Source: Paraglomus occultum (taxonomy: Eukaryota > Glomeromycota > Glomeromycetes > Paraglomerales > Paraglomeraceae). From it: 64,000 nucleotides of DNA. Position numbers and translations under genes: made by a program. Positions 24,593 to 36,495 of this stretch are shown in pieces. Every line of letters begins with the position of its first letter. The first letter of the stretch is position 1. Location: assembly GCA_910592205.1 (NCBI GenBank), contig CAJVPJ010000006.1, positions 1-64,000 on the forward strand. Reading direction: 5' to 3'. Under the pieces are notes generated by a model. The model did no database searches, was not told where the DNA came from, and worked only from the letters and a program-made list of their open reading frames with translations.

Positions 24593-25842
24593 TCAAAACA
24601 TTGCCGATTTTCTCCTATCGTTAGCCGACTTGCTACGACGTTCGGCAGCAGCCGCCAACAGCTTGCTAGCAGCCTTGCGCCGAATGCGAGTGGCAAAGTT
24701 CTTCGCCATGTCTGGCCCCTTTGGCTGACGGATCGGGACGACGGTATCCGGATGAACTTTCATTGGTCCACCAAAAACGCTGCGGATAAGGGAAAATTTT
24801 TTTAAGAATACGTTAATTGGGGATGCAAGGGTGGAAATGTTGAACGAATTCGTAAACCCTACACGCAAAATCCACATTTTGATCTCTTCGCCAAAATATC
24901 TTACCTTCTACGCCTCTGATCTTTTGAAGCAGCCGGCATAGTAGAGGATCTTGGAGTGTGCGATGTTCTGGTAGGTGTCTGCGGTAGATACTCTTGTGGA
25001 TAATCGTAATAGTAAAAACCATATTGGCTCTCCTCAAACTCGTCGCCTTCGTACGGCACTCCATAGAAATCACAGAAATCCGCGTTCGGGTATCCTTCCG
25101 ACGGATAAAGTCCTGGAGTAGGCGGAGAGGATCCTTGCGAATCAGAGTCGTCTGGATGACTTAATACGACAACAGGCGTACCTGAACCCATTTCATATTG
25201 ACGATAGTTATTCGCCACATGTCGAATGGGAGCAGGTGATGCACTATACCTACGCAGTCTGGGTGATTCCAAGCTCTGCATATAAACTTGATCGTACATG
25301 TATGCATACGCAGGTTGAGGAAGGATCTGAGAAACGCGAAAAGGGACACGGAGATCCTTTGGAAAGCCCGAGGATTGCTTTGCGAAGGTGGCTGTTTTGG
25401 GGGGTTGAGGGAGATTTAATGCACGATTTACCTTTGGAGGGAAGGTAGCCGTCTGAGGAACCCTGCCAAGATTGGAAACCTGAGAAGATTTAGACAAGTT
25501 TAATGGTTTTGGGGTAGGCCTGGATGTGCCATTTGATTTTTTTGTTGTCGTATTCCTGGTTTGAGATTGAGCAGTCATCTTGGGCGGACTTCTAGACAGA
25601 TTGTTGGAGTACGTCTTTGGAGGAGACCTGGAGACGTACATTGGCTGTTGTGAGGAAGAAGACCTGGACGGAGTGATGAGGTCAGGATGAGATGAGTTGC
25701 TCTGGAAAGCATGTCGCGGTGAGAGAGGGGGAACATACATTTGTTGAGATGTTCTTTGAAACTGAGCAGTTTTGGGAGTCCTTGAGGAAATGTATTCTTT
25801 AAAACCAGGCAACGTAGCAGTTCGTGAACCTGAAGAGTCCAT
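24593..25842 (-). CDS. Conserved fungal Pro/Ser-rich protein with basic C-terminus
   Basis: Two exons, 25842-24905 and 24779-24593, are joined by a GT-AG intron (donor AG|GTAAGA, acceptor CCGCAG) and give 374 aa. The first 200 residues are Ser/Pro/Thr-rich with repeated short motifs of the SRSPPK type. The middle is Tyr/Asp/Glu-rich (YYYDYPQEYLPQTP), and DQRRRR precedes the splice. Exon 2 encodes VFGGPMKVHPDTVVPIRQPK, then GPDMAKNFATRIRRKA and a Lys/Arg/Ala helix to the stop. The RQPKGP...NFATRIRRKA module resembles the conserved C-terminal part of many otherwise divergent fungal hypothetical proteins; I know no function. The long disordered N-terminus suggests a regulatory or scaffold protein. 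The gene converges on EAF3, with 644 bp between stops. Confidence 0.75.
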
Positions 25843-28800
25843 TGCGACAATTATTTTACTTTGTTTCTTAAATTTGATTTTTTTTTTTTTTGTTCGCTTT
25901 CAAATGTGTCTTGTTATAGATACTAATTACAGTGCAAGTGTGCGAAGAAACAATAGCAATAGCAGCGATCGATAGAACAAAGCTGTAGCAATATGCAATA
26001 CTTTATGTTGAGCGAAACGAGTGACCGGGATACCTAGAGCAATATAGGACCAGCCAGTGGCCCACTTGTTCCAGTGAGATTGGAGGCAAGAGGAGAAAAG
26101 AGAAATTCTGGCTAGAGACCCGTTCCTTAATGGACAACACTTTTGGGAATATAGTTGGGATGGGCTGAGTGGAATCGGAGATGGAAGGTGTGACAAAATG
26201 CGATTAGCAGAGAAAAGGAGGGAGATTGGGAGGGGGGAAATATCAAATATTGTCTATATAAATTATATTAACAATATAATATGAGAATAAGAGTAGTAAT
26301 AATAGTAGTAATGGTAAGTAATAACAAACACAAGAGACAGATATACAAATACAGTACAGATGCAGATACAGATACAGAGAACACACAAACTCTCTCACAT
26401 ACACACACTCTCACACACATTGGGGAAGGGGGATGGGGGGAGGACAATATTTATTTATTATCGGAACAATTAATATTGTAATCAACGCCGTTTTTTCCAC
26501 AAATACCAATGTTCTGGTGGGGATAACAAATAAATAAGGATAAAATCAATGAAAAAACAAACAAAATGACGAGCAAGTAGAAAGTCTTCAATCAGCAAAC
26601 ACCATTATAATAGCGACATTCGTATATGTTCTTTATAAGGAAATAAGTCATCAGTGTAAGTCATACGGGGATACTAATTCCGTACAGCCGAAAAGCATAA
26701 GAGTGAGAGGAACATATTAATATGGTTCGTCAACCAAGTATCATGATTATATTCCACAATGAAAGAAATGCTTTGTTCTCGGTCGAGATTACAAATTCCA
26801 TAATATCATTGCTTTGTATTACGCTGTCATAAAGTCTATTAGAAATTCATTAAGCTAAACGGGGCTAAGAATAATGGACAATGTCTATTCGCATACAAAG
26901 ATACTTGTACATCTTATGACGCGCTCACCCAACTCCCGGCATCCTCTTTTGGTAATTTATTAATATTGTCAAAAATGGGGTCGATGCAGAGTAACAAAAT
27001 GCACGAGTAATACTAATACTAATAGTATATACTTGAGCTTTGTGGTACTCACAGTTATTAACGTTAGTATTAGTGTATTAGCACAATAGAATCCGTTTCT
27101 CGGAGAGAAAACTGGTCTATAAAATTGAGAAAAAAGGCACATTAGTATACGCTGTGAAACGGTTTAGACGGGTTGACATTTAAATATCATCAATTCTCTA
27201 CCTATTCTTTTATTCGGCATGCCAACACCAATTATCATTAGTGTCATCTCCAAATAAGCATCGTCCTTGTTTAACGTAAAATGGACCAATTGAACTTTAA
27301 ATTAAGGGATTTTGAAGGGATTGGTTGTTGGGCACTGGTAACAATTCTATGCGGGCGCTTTTTCTTTTACGCTTGGCTAATATCGAAGGAAACAATAGGT
27401 CGATGACAGACTCCCAGCCTGGCCTTGTAATATGATGTTTGATTTCAAATTGAAATTTCTACTGACAATTCGCGCGCTATATACAATGAAATGTGTGTCA
27501 GTCATTAATTGTGTGATCCAAAAACTATCGGTTATCCCACTATTATGGAAGCGGCAAAAAGAATATCGGATGGTGTGTGACGAAGTTTAAGGTTTGATAA
27601 TCGACTTTTATCTCGTTAGCAAATTTGAAGCATAAAGAGTTATTTTTAGATAATCAAGGATGTTCACGCTCCCCCCACTTAAGGTTTGAATGGCTAACCT
27701 TGCTATTTCTAAACCACTTATTGGTGTTTTTCATTTGGTCTATTCGCCATAGCTATACGAGAAAAGAAACTTTGTAACGGTGGAGAATGTTAGCGTTCTA
27801 AAAAAGTCCTTCGAATCTTATAATTGATTTGAATGCTATTCGAAATTGAATGGTTACAATCAATGGCAACAAAGACAAAGCCTTTTACATCCTCGCTTTT
27901 TCGACCAAGGTCTGGAACTGGCTACTGCTACCGAGTCGTCTCATCTGACTCTGCTTAGGTATTACTATTAATATTAATATTATGTAATATTATGTTGAAA
28001 AATAAAGTTTGTTGATTTTTGGAGGTACAAAGAAAGAAAGCGTCATGTGACAACATGCATATTTTATACCAACAATCTTTACGCGGAAAAATTGCTATCC
28101 ATATGAGTTGAGACTCATGTGAATAGTCTCAGAATAACAATTAACTTGGCAGTCTCGTCCATAACAGCAAAGTTAAACAAATCATTGCAATCAACAAATG
28201 CGTCTGCTTTCAAAAAGACTTTTTAACATGGTCACGCTTCTTTGTGATCACCATAATTAACTCTTTTATTGTTGGCAGATAGAGACAACTTTCGTGAGAA
28301 TAGCACACACTATAATTAACGTTCAATAAACTCACAATTATACTTCACTTGTTCGTATCCATTATTAATTCTTAACATTTTCTCACAATACGCTTAGCCT
28401 TCTCCAAAGAGAAAAACTATCTTTATAAAAATTGTGTGTTCTCTCGTAACCGTACCCATACACGAATAAATTAATATTCTCATGGGATTACATAAAAAGA
28501 CTTTGCATGTTTATTACACGTTATATTCATTGGACAAGGTTATAACAATAACGAACACTATTACCATGTGATTATATTAATGCACAACTAATAAATATGG
28601 GTAACCCATTACAGAAATTAACCATGTTGGGTAAATTTTAATGGAAGTAAAAAATTAATCACTAAATTCCGTCATTGTCAAGCTCTGATAAGTCTTTTAC
28701 ATGAGAAATGCTAACTGTTAGCAAATACGAGAGTACGGTTAATGCGGCGTGGATGATTTTTCATCCTTGATTTGTTGCGCACTTTTGCACTGTCACGCAA

Positions 28801-29589
28801 GTCTTTAATAAGCTCATTTTAAACAAATAGTAATAGGTAAACCTGATATCAATATAGACTTATGAAGAAATTATTGAAAATCGATAATCACTTTGCTAAT
28901 AAACGCGCGTGCACTCCTACTCTCGGGACATTGTAGTCATTTCGTTAAAATAGGTGCCAGTTGTAGGTCAGCACGATCGATTCATCGTTTCGGAAAAATT
29001 AAGTAGTTTTTGCAGTCATTTTATCAAGCGGCTAAAGTCCAAATGTTCGCTCATATACATAGTGCGCGTTTTGAGATTAAATCTTTACAACTCAAAGACA
29101 AGAGTACGGTTCATGGTATTAGTATTAGCTCATTGTAATGTTAACATATTCAAGTTTCTGAACATATTCTTGTTATTTTAATCTTTATAGATAAATCTTC
29201 CAAACCTCTATTACTATTCAATATGCTTATCCAATTAAACTTCATAATGTTGCTTTCTCTTAAAGAAAGCCTTGTATTTCCTTTTTCTGATTAATGACAA
29301 CTTTCCCCAATATGAGAAATATTCCTAATACTAATTGTAAGTGCTCTAATATTTTAACTACCCGCGTATATTATACATATGACCTTTGTTTATACAGCAA
29401 AAAGATATAACATCCAGTTAATTTGCCACTATACCATTTCAATAACAGTTATAATTATTATTATGCAAATTGCCAGTGTTTATCACAGTAAAGTATTTAT
29501 TATATACATTTTAAAGAAAATTATGTATACATAGCAAGCTTATTATTAATTAGAGTTCCTGAAATTGACAAAGATTTTTGTAAACGGTC
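25843..29589. other. Long gene-free interval
   Basis: Nearly 3.7 kb of AT-rich sequence contains no open frame I can support. A degenerate CA/CT microsatellite patch lies at about 26330-26425, followed by a G-rich run. A 75-codon plus-strand frame at 28954-29181 shows no domain. Part of the left end is likely the 5' untranslated region of the upstream minus-strand gene. Confidence 0.5.
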
Positions 29590-30599
29590 TTAATTAAACA
29601 GATTACAATCAAGATAACCGCCAAAGCTTACCGATTCTATTAGTTTTTGTTGTAGAAACTCCTCAACCTGTTTGTCATCTCGAGTCAGTATAAGGGTGCA
29701 AGTATCATAAAGCCACTAAATGCGAATCAACGAAAAAACTCACCTGCTGTAACTCTTTTACCATATTAATTAGATCCGTCTCTAACCCTCGTTGCCGTTG
29801 TTTCTTAGCCTTTAGTTCGACTTTTAGGTTTTTATTATCACTTTCCACTTTATCAAGTTCTTCCAGTAACCTAGCCTTTTCTTGTAAGCGAGCTTCCACA
29901 GCTTTCGATCGAACTCTCACTGCTGGAGAAAGGTGGGTGCCTCTGTGGTAATGTGAATTTATTCATAATAAGCATATCACGTAACAAGCGGACCTTACAA
30001 TCAGTGCACTTACACTGTGGGGCCCGATGGTGCACGTCCATTCCGTTTGTTTTCGATTGCTTCGTTTATCAACGTATCCAGCTCGTTGAGCTTCGCCACT
30101 ACGTCGTACTTTTCTATTATTGCATCGAACTCTTGCTGTGAGATAGGGTGCAATTCATAAAGAATTAGAAGAGATACATCCTCCCCTCCCCCCGCATTTG
30201 ACAAACGGTTTCGAACAAAGCCTATTTACATGCCTCAGCACTCTTTCTGATAAATTCAACCGTCTGCTCGTGTGCTGCTTGTAGGTTATCTGGAGCCTTC
30301 TCTGCCAGTGCCGGAAAAGCACTCGCTAACTTGGGATAACTATTATCACAGTATATAAGTTGGGAAAGAAGTTAAACCATGCAGTTGGTATAGGAAAAGA
30401 CGCTTCCAAAAAATGTTAGTATTTACTCAGGCCAACAGTTTCATACGAGAAAAGCCTGAACTCGGCGATTAGTCTACCTGGAATCTTTTAATGTGTTGAC
30501 TAATCCTCGCTGAAAAGCCCCTTTCAGGCGTTTAACGCGCGATCCCTCCTGCTGCAATTTATCTGACTGCATTTGTTGTGGTTGTCGTCGTTTGGACAT
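29590..30599 (-). CDS. NNF1: Kinetochore protein NNF1 (MIS12/MIND complex)
   Basis: The family is a subunit of the MIND/Mis12 complex that links centromeric chromatin to the outer kinetochore. The five-exon model is 30599-30478, 30339-30234, 30135-30014, 29942-29744 and 29715-29590 (224 aa, near the usual size of about 200). The conserved opening is GSRVKRLKGAFQRGLVNTLK, then KLASAFPALAEKAPDNLQAA with HEQTVEFIRKSAE, and the core EFDAIIEKYDVVAKLNELD. A VRSKAVEARLQEKARLLEEL coiled coil follows. Exon 2 only stays in phase if its donor is GC (GAG|GCATGT), and exon 4 to exon 5 uses a 28-nt intron. If that intron is not removed the protein ends about 12 codons later in VDSHLVAL. The last 41 residues are therefore the least certain part. 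Alone in its neighbourhood. Confidence 0.82.
29716..29743 (-). other. Candidate 28-nt intron in NNF1
   Basis: It starts GTGAGTTT directly after ELQQ and ends GCATTTAG. Removal continues the helix with WLYDTCTLILTRDDKQVEEF and a further 20 or so residues. Without removal the frame stops quickly. It is less certain than the UTP20 case because the C-terminus of NNF1 is weakly conserved. Confidence 0.45.
30136..30233 (-). other. Candidate GC-AG intron in NNF1
   Basis: The GT donor four bases further on (T|GTAAAT) would put the next exon out of frame. Using GAG|GCATGT joins KSAE to QEFDAIIEKYD in phase 0. The acceptor is CTCACAG. The alternative explanation is a single-base indel. Confidence 0.5.
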
Positions 30600-31024
30600 G
30601 ATTGTGAAAATAGAATTGTGTATAGATGACAAGTGTATATGCTATAAAGGTCGAGAACGGAGTGTGGTCCCAGTATTAATATCGCTACTTTGATCTTACT
30701 AAGCTTTGGTAAAAAAAAGATGCTTAATGTTAGTCGCGTTATGTTACAAAAACAGAGTAACATTGCATCAACCAATCATGTGTATGATGATCATCAGATC
30801 AGGTAAGTATTTGGCACATGACACACGATTTTAATATACGTGCTGCAACACTTCCTAATTTTCAATCAAGGTCACTTTCCAACCTCAATTTGAGCATTCT
30901 GTTGAGAACTCAATTTTTCTTTTTTTGATTTTACTTTCTAATTGAGAAGTGAAAGACTAAGACTAGTACTAGGCAATTAAAACTGACCTTCAGAAGCGCG
31001 TGAACATGTTTACAGAGGAGTGGC

Positions 31025-31911
31025 TCAAGAGGAGTGAAGACTTGCGGCAAGCGAGGGCGAACGCTTAGCCAGGTAACGACTTTGTGACTCGGTCGTTGGG
31101 GACATAGAGTAGTGTGTACGTAGCTGGAGCTGAGTTATTTTACTTGTGAGGCTCATACTGCATATCCTATGATTAACTTGTGTCTTGGTTTTTCTAGTTC
31201 CAGTCACCAAACGCGAAATCCAAGAGTACACTTATGCAGAAAATGAACAGATTTATAATTGTTCACTCCTGGAGTGAAAATATCGTTGCATAATATGTGA
31301 AGGACCTCTCGTTTGTTTTTTTTGTTGTACAATAAAGTTATCAAGTTGTTGTCCCAGCTCGTCTCTAATGCGTTGGGCAAGCTCAATGTGTGCATTTCCA
31401 CTTGTCTAATTCTGTGCGGGTTGTCTCAAATGCTTCCCGAAGGGTAACCGGTTTCATCTTTGCCAAGTGGAGCTTTGGATAATTTAAGCAACCGACGACC
31501 ATAGTCTTCTTCAAGAACTGCCCTGTTGTTTTGAGTTTGTTAAAAAGAACGAAGTATGAATTAGAATCCAAATCTGTTGTTAGCCGAATCATAACCCCAC
31601 ATCACTTATAGCTTGGCTTAGACGATTCGAGAGATGTCAATTGCTACTATAGAATCAAAATAGATCCGCTTATTTGCGTGTACCAACCTTTCATAAAACA
31701 TTGTCTTTAGTTCCTCACATGTCTGCCGTGCCTCTCTAAGACGTGTTACAAGGGCTTCATAGCCTTCCCTATTCATCAAAAAGTATTAACGTTATATCAA
31801 TGATCCACTATTCATGGGAAAAACCTAATTCATACTTTATTAGTGCTCAAGACATACCCAAAAATGATTGGCGAATATCTCAGGTAGAGCGTCTACTTCG
31901 TTCTGCGCCAT
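31025..31911 (-). pseudogene. Broken F-BAR (FCH) domain gene
   Basis: The minus strand starts at ATG 31911 with LPEIFANHFW, the opening of F-BAR proteins that bind membranes and organise actin or septation. It continues with EGYEALVTRLREARQTCEEL, then AVLEEDYGRRLLKLSK with APLGKDE across a properly phased intron, LREAFETTRTELD, and HIELAQRIRDELGQQLDNFI. Frame is lost by an extra T near 31445 (GGTTACC) and by an indel near 31390. The first intron also fails to join in phase. The SH3-type C-terminus is not seen. At least three independent lesions make an inactive copy likely. Confidence 0.72.
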
Positions 31912-32052
31912 AATTACGTCTCGAATGAAAAAAGCGAAGAGGTTCAAAGAAACATTCTTCCGGTAGATAGAGTAAGCAGATGTCGTAATCCAATTGTAAA
32001 ACGCGGCGCAGTGATAAATATAATAAAAAATACATACATCGGTTGATCCCAC

Positions 32053-34298
32053 TAACCTATTTTTAGGTTAAAAGATAAACACATTGGTACGTCCAATTTG
32101 TTCTACCATTATTATTATAGTCAATTTTAGCTTATTATTATCACATTTTAATTTATGTTGACGTAAAAGGAAAACGAATGTATCCAATCACAAATAAAGT
32201 TAGATAGATATTTACATAACAATAATAATGATAAGATCTATATTGTCGAGAGCACACTTCCGGATTATAAAGCTGGAAGCAGGGACAGAGCCCTAATGAA
32301 GGAAATGATATAAGTCTGGAAGAAATGAACACACACATCGTATTATATGTTTACAGCGAACAATCGCACGATTAATAATTGGTTATAAATACTTGTTCTA
32401 TAATGCCATATAATTCTTTGACAATATGTCAATGCTTATGTTACAATTAAAATAACTAATTACGCAATATTACTTCAAAAAGGAAAAGATGGGGTTTCCG
32501 CAAGAATTGATTTGGTTCACGTTCTCATGAGTAAAAAAAAAGCTTGGAATATAGTGTTCTCTTTTTAAACTCTGTAACTTGGATAATAATAACAAATATT
32601 GTATAATTCTAGCTACGGTAAAGAACAAGCTGATGTTAACAAATATAACAAATATTTTATAAACTCCAGTGACCATCACGTCTTGATTTAACAGGTTGGG
32701 TTATTTTCTAATTCCGTCGGATATTTTCGAACTCTCGTCTCCTTTGACCGAACTACAGATCTATTGATTCGTCTCATTAATTTGTTATTTCGTATTACAA
32801 TCTGAGCAGGTATTTTGGGAAATAAGGGTATGAACTGTCATCTGATACATACGTCAAAGATAACCATCATTCGAAGAATGGCTCTATACTAATGCCGACC
32901 AGCATTAGACAGGCTCAGCTGAAGAAATCTTTTGTCGGGTAACATGTTCAAGAAGCAAAGCGTCATCTGTGTACTTACACAACAAAAACGTAAATATAAA
33001 ATCATTTTTGTCACGTCGTAAAATTATTATATTATTTAGTGACAACCAGAGTGCAAACCACTTTTATATTCGTGGCGAGTTTTACACTGCAATTCCGTAA
33101 CAATTGTTTTCCTAGAGTATGTTTGTCAGTTGCATCAATGTCCAACCACCCTGAATTTCGAATAGCATTCCAGGATTTGTATCAGTCTTCATTATCTTGG
33201 CAGGGTTAGAGTGGCCTTCAACCCAATCAATTCAGGTGTAAAAAATGTCGTCTCATAAATTTAAATTTAGTATATTATAAATGTTCTCCAATATTCAGTC
33301 CAGTTGAAGTGGAGATGATAAATAAAAAAAAAGGATTACTATTTGCTTCAGTCACAATAAACTCTACTTACACGTCAACAAGAACTTTCTCGCAACATAG
33401 TCAAAACAAAGTGCTTCTTAACTTGGAGCTTAGTTCTGAATTTATCTTCGATCGCTTAAATGGCAATAAGATATTTTTCCAAAACGGGTGTCCATACTAA
33501 CAGCACGCTCCTCCCCAATTTCTAAGAGATTTCTTTACCGAAGACGCGTACAACAGATATATTTAGAAGCAAAATACTTGCATCAGTTAGTACTAAGAAA
33601 TAAAAGTAGAGAACTTACTGTCTAACTTCCCTTCGTAGCTGTCACTTGTTACATCAGTTTGAATTAATGGCGTTTGTTTTTATAGTAACCTCATGTGCTC
33701 AGACCCGATTTGTTAAGTTTAGACAAATTTCATTTCTTCCTTTTGACAATAAACAAAATTATTTCAAACACATATTGTGTGACAATTTAGCTACAGTACC
33801 CAGACAAAAGTGAGTGTCACTACGAACTTTCGCCGCCAATAGTCGCTCATATGTAAAGTAAGCGTTTTACTAATACAGCTAGTCTTGGTAAAATAAGTAA
33901 TAGTAAACTTGTTTCGTTTAATTCACTATCATCATGCCCATTTCATTATAAGGGACTGTTTTTCTTTGGTATTAATTATTATTATAGTGAAACAGCTGAT
34001 GTTTAAAACAGTGGTGGCAAAATCTTTTTATGCTGTTGGAAAAACTGATTTCATAACTTTGAAGCAGATACATGAACAACTTTATGTAATCTTTTGTAAA
34101 ATTTCTTGACTTCGCACGTGTATGCACAACGCTATGACATAAATCACGCTATCGATAGCCAATTACATGCGATCATCTCGCGTGCTATAACCAGAATTCC
34201 ACCGTTACGATACGCGTCCTATTGAAAAACAAAATAATTTTCGGTTGAGCTGTGATTTATTATACTGCCTTCTGTTATTTAGGACATCAACGTCTACT
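32053..34298. other. No supported gene
   Basis: AT-rich intergenic sequence. Short frames at 32470-32679, 33309-33500 and 33909-34109 lack domains, sensible codon bias or splice context. Confidence 0.45.
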
Positions 34299-36495
34299 AT
34301 GTCGAAATACTCAGTTCAAAGCACTAAAGTGATTCCATCTGCCGCTTGGCCGTGCCCCCCTCCGATCGGCGTTTTCATTCGCGACAATGCCGGCGCGACA
34401 TGGCACGACTGGCTGAACCTGCTGGATGCTCTGGAAGCTGATCTCGAAGAAATGGATTTCGGGGATGAGAATTGGAAAAAAACACAGATCAAACTCAAGA
34501 ATGCACGTACGGTAAGGGGTTATTCATTTCAGCTGTCTGCTGAGTCGCGTGAAGCACTGTCGTATCGACAGTGGGGGATATTCGTTTCTTCTGGGAAGAA
34601 GTGATGACTCCTGGCGGGGTAGTTCAATCACATAATAGAATGAGTTGCACCCGTCCAGGCAGAGTGCCTCGTCATATCTGTCCGATCATGAGGTGCTGTG
34701 AATTACCTCTGGTCCGCTCAGCAGATTGGTTGTGGGGGAGGGGAATATTCGTTTCTTCTGGGAAGAAGTGATGACTCCTGGCGGGGTAGTTCAATCACAT
34801 AATAGAATGAGTTGCACCCGTCCAGGCAGAGTGCCCCGTCATATCTGCCCATAGCATGTCCCCTGTACAGCCGTTCTCAATATTACGAGTTCTCCATTTT
34901 AAAATGATTGTATACTCATTCACTTTTTCATCCTATACTTCTTATCCAAGTTGTACGATGTCTTCCAAGCGGAACTCGAGAAGAACGAAAAGGTAATGAG
35001 CATCTGCGTTTCCCGCATGTCTTCCTGGTCTGGTGGTGCATGCGATCTATGATTCATTACCTATTGGTAGTGCATTGAGAAGATGTTGTCGGCACATGGC
35101 AGTATGGCCAATGCCCAAGACAAAGGCTTCCAGGTGCAGCAAGACTTGTTCGGAAACCTGTTGGGAAAAAGGAGTGCTGATGTCTTGGATAGCGGCCGCG
35201 GTGGGAGGAGTTTGCGCCAGGTGCGCCAACGAGCGATGGGTTCACCGTCTCCTTTTTTCAGTCCCGGAGATGAGGAAACGGTGGAAGGAGATGATGAGGA
35301 AGAGGTGGAAGAAGATGATGGTGAAAGTCCCATTCCGATGCCATTGCTAGTGGACATACCGTCTAACTATGAACTGGTGCCACCTGCCAGCTGCGTTCTC
35401 GCAGACGGTTTCGACATTGCCAAGGTCTTTTTCAAATATCAACGGCATGCGCTGGCCTTGGCGAGGCAGCACAAGCTGCAGCTGGAGACCAACGTGCAGG
35501 AGATCCTTGCGCTGTCGCACACGCTGCTTATCAAACCAGAGCAGCATACCCCGGAGATGCTGTGCCACTTTGAAGAAGAACGCCTCGACCACATCCACGC
35601 GATCGGGCTAGAGACAGTGGATTATCAGTCCCGTCCTCTCTCGCAAGACCTCGAAGCCTTGATGCGAAACGTCTCCAAGCGGGCTCGAGCATCAGGGAAA
35701 TTTGACCGAGCTCTGCAGACTGAACTCCTGACAAACATCATGGACAAAGAGCCAGAGTCGACGGACGCATTGATCCTGTATTTGTGGCTGGACATCATGA
35801 GAAAGTTTCCCGCTAAGCCGACAAACTTGGAACGAGAATCGGAGGGAGATCTGGTAACCTCCTACCTGGCTCTTGTGATCAATCCCTTCGTCACATCCGG
35901 CAAGCAAACGCGCGCGGTTTGGCCCAACACCGCATCCACCGTTGCGCACAAGCAGAAGACAGTGGGACGTGCACGTCAGCCAGACTTCAAACTGGCCTAT
36001 GTGCATCAACGCCAGGAAGTGGCTGAATGTGGCTACGGAGAGGTGAAACCGGATTTGAAGGTAGCTGATACCTTTGCGTGCAACCTGGATCTCGTACGGA
36101 TTGCAAGGCTCGGTAAAGCGTGTCTGGATGACATCGTGAAGAAGGGGGTGAATGGGCCAGTCATTCCACTCTTTCAAGTAACAGGGCATAAGATGTGTAT
36201 GTATTCCTTCTCACTGTTCGCGGATGGCATCTATCTGATGCTGGAGACGGGATGCGTGTCTCTGCCGATGGCAGTTAGTGAGCTGCTGCCGTTTGTCGAC
36301 GACCTTGAGCATTTATTGGGATTCCGGGAACTCTGCTCCAATATCACCAATTGCCTGTCCGGGAAGAGGGTGGCAAACGATGACCAAAATAAGCTGCCGA
36401 AGTACCTCCGGAAGACTCTGACGACGCCGCAGTTTGAGCAGGTTGTCGATAAGACCAAATCCCGTAAGAGAAAGTCCACTATTCGGCATAATTAG
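34299..36495 (+). CDS. PD-(D/E)XK nuclease-like protein, GC-rich insular gene
   Basis: The three exons 34299-34511, 34951-34992 and 35071-36495 are all in phase and give 559 aa. The N-terminal domain (residues 1-120) starts with a Pro-rich loop and WHDWLNLLDALEADLEEMD. A strongly acidic linker follows at about residues 150-172, and then an alpha-helical middle. A core carries ARQPDFKLAYV (about residue 390) and, some 15 residues later, YGEVKPDLKVAD (about 408). The Asp and the E-x-K fit the PD-(D/E)XK nuclease pattern, followed by an ALxxDL-like helix. The end is Lys/Arg-rich (KTKSRKRKS), possibly a nuclear signal. The exon 3 codons are visibly much richer in G/C than every neighbouring gene. 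Nuclease activity is inferred from the motif only. The alternative is a structural member of a mobile or multicopy family. Confidence 0.6.
34578..34850 (+). repeat. Duplicated 105-bp segment inside intron 1
   Basis: A block starting ATATTCGTTTCTTCTGGG at 34578 recurs almost unchanged at 34745 (offset 167 bp), each copy running to a TCATATCTG end. It contains GTGATGACTCCTGGCGGGG and GAGTTGCACCCGTCCAGG. The two copies differ by only a few bases, so the duplication is recent. Both lie within the 439-bp first intron of the GC-rich gene. Confidence 0.85.

Noticed and set aside
24470-24877. Plus-strand frame overlapping the second exon of the fungal Pro/Ser-rich protein
   Set aside because: Antisense shadow; the minus-strand exon has correct splice sites and a conserved motif.
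26330-26425. Possible CRISPR-like or ordered repeat
   Set aside because: Only a degenerate CA/CT microsatellite without spacers.
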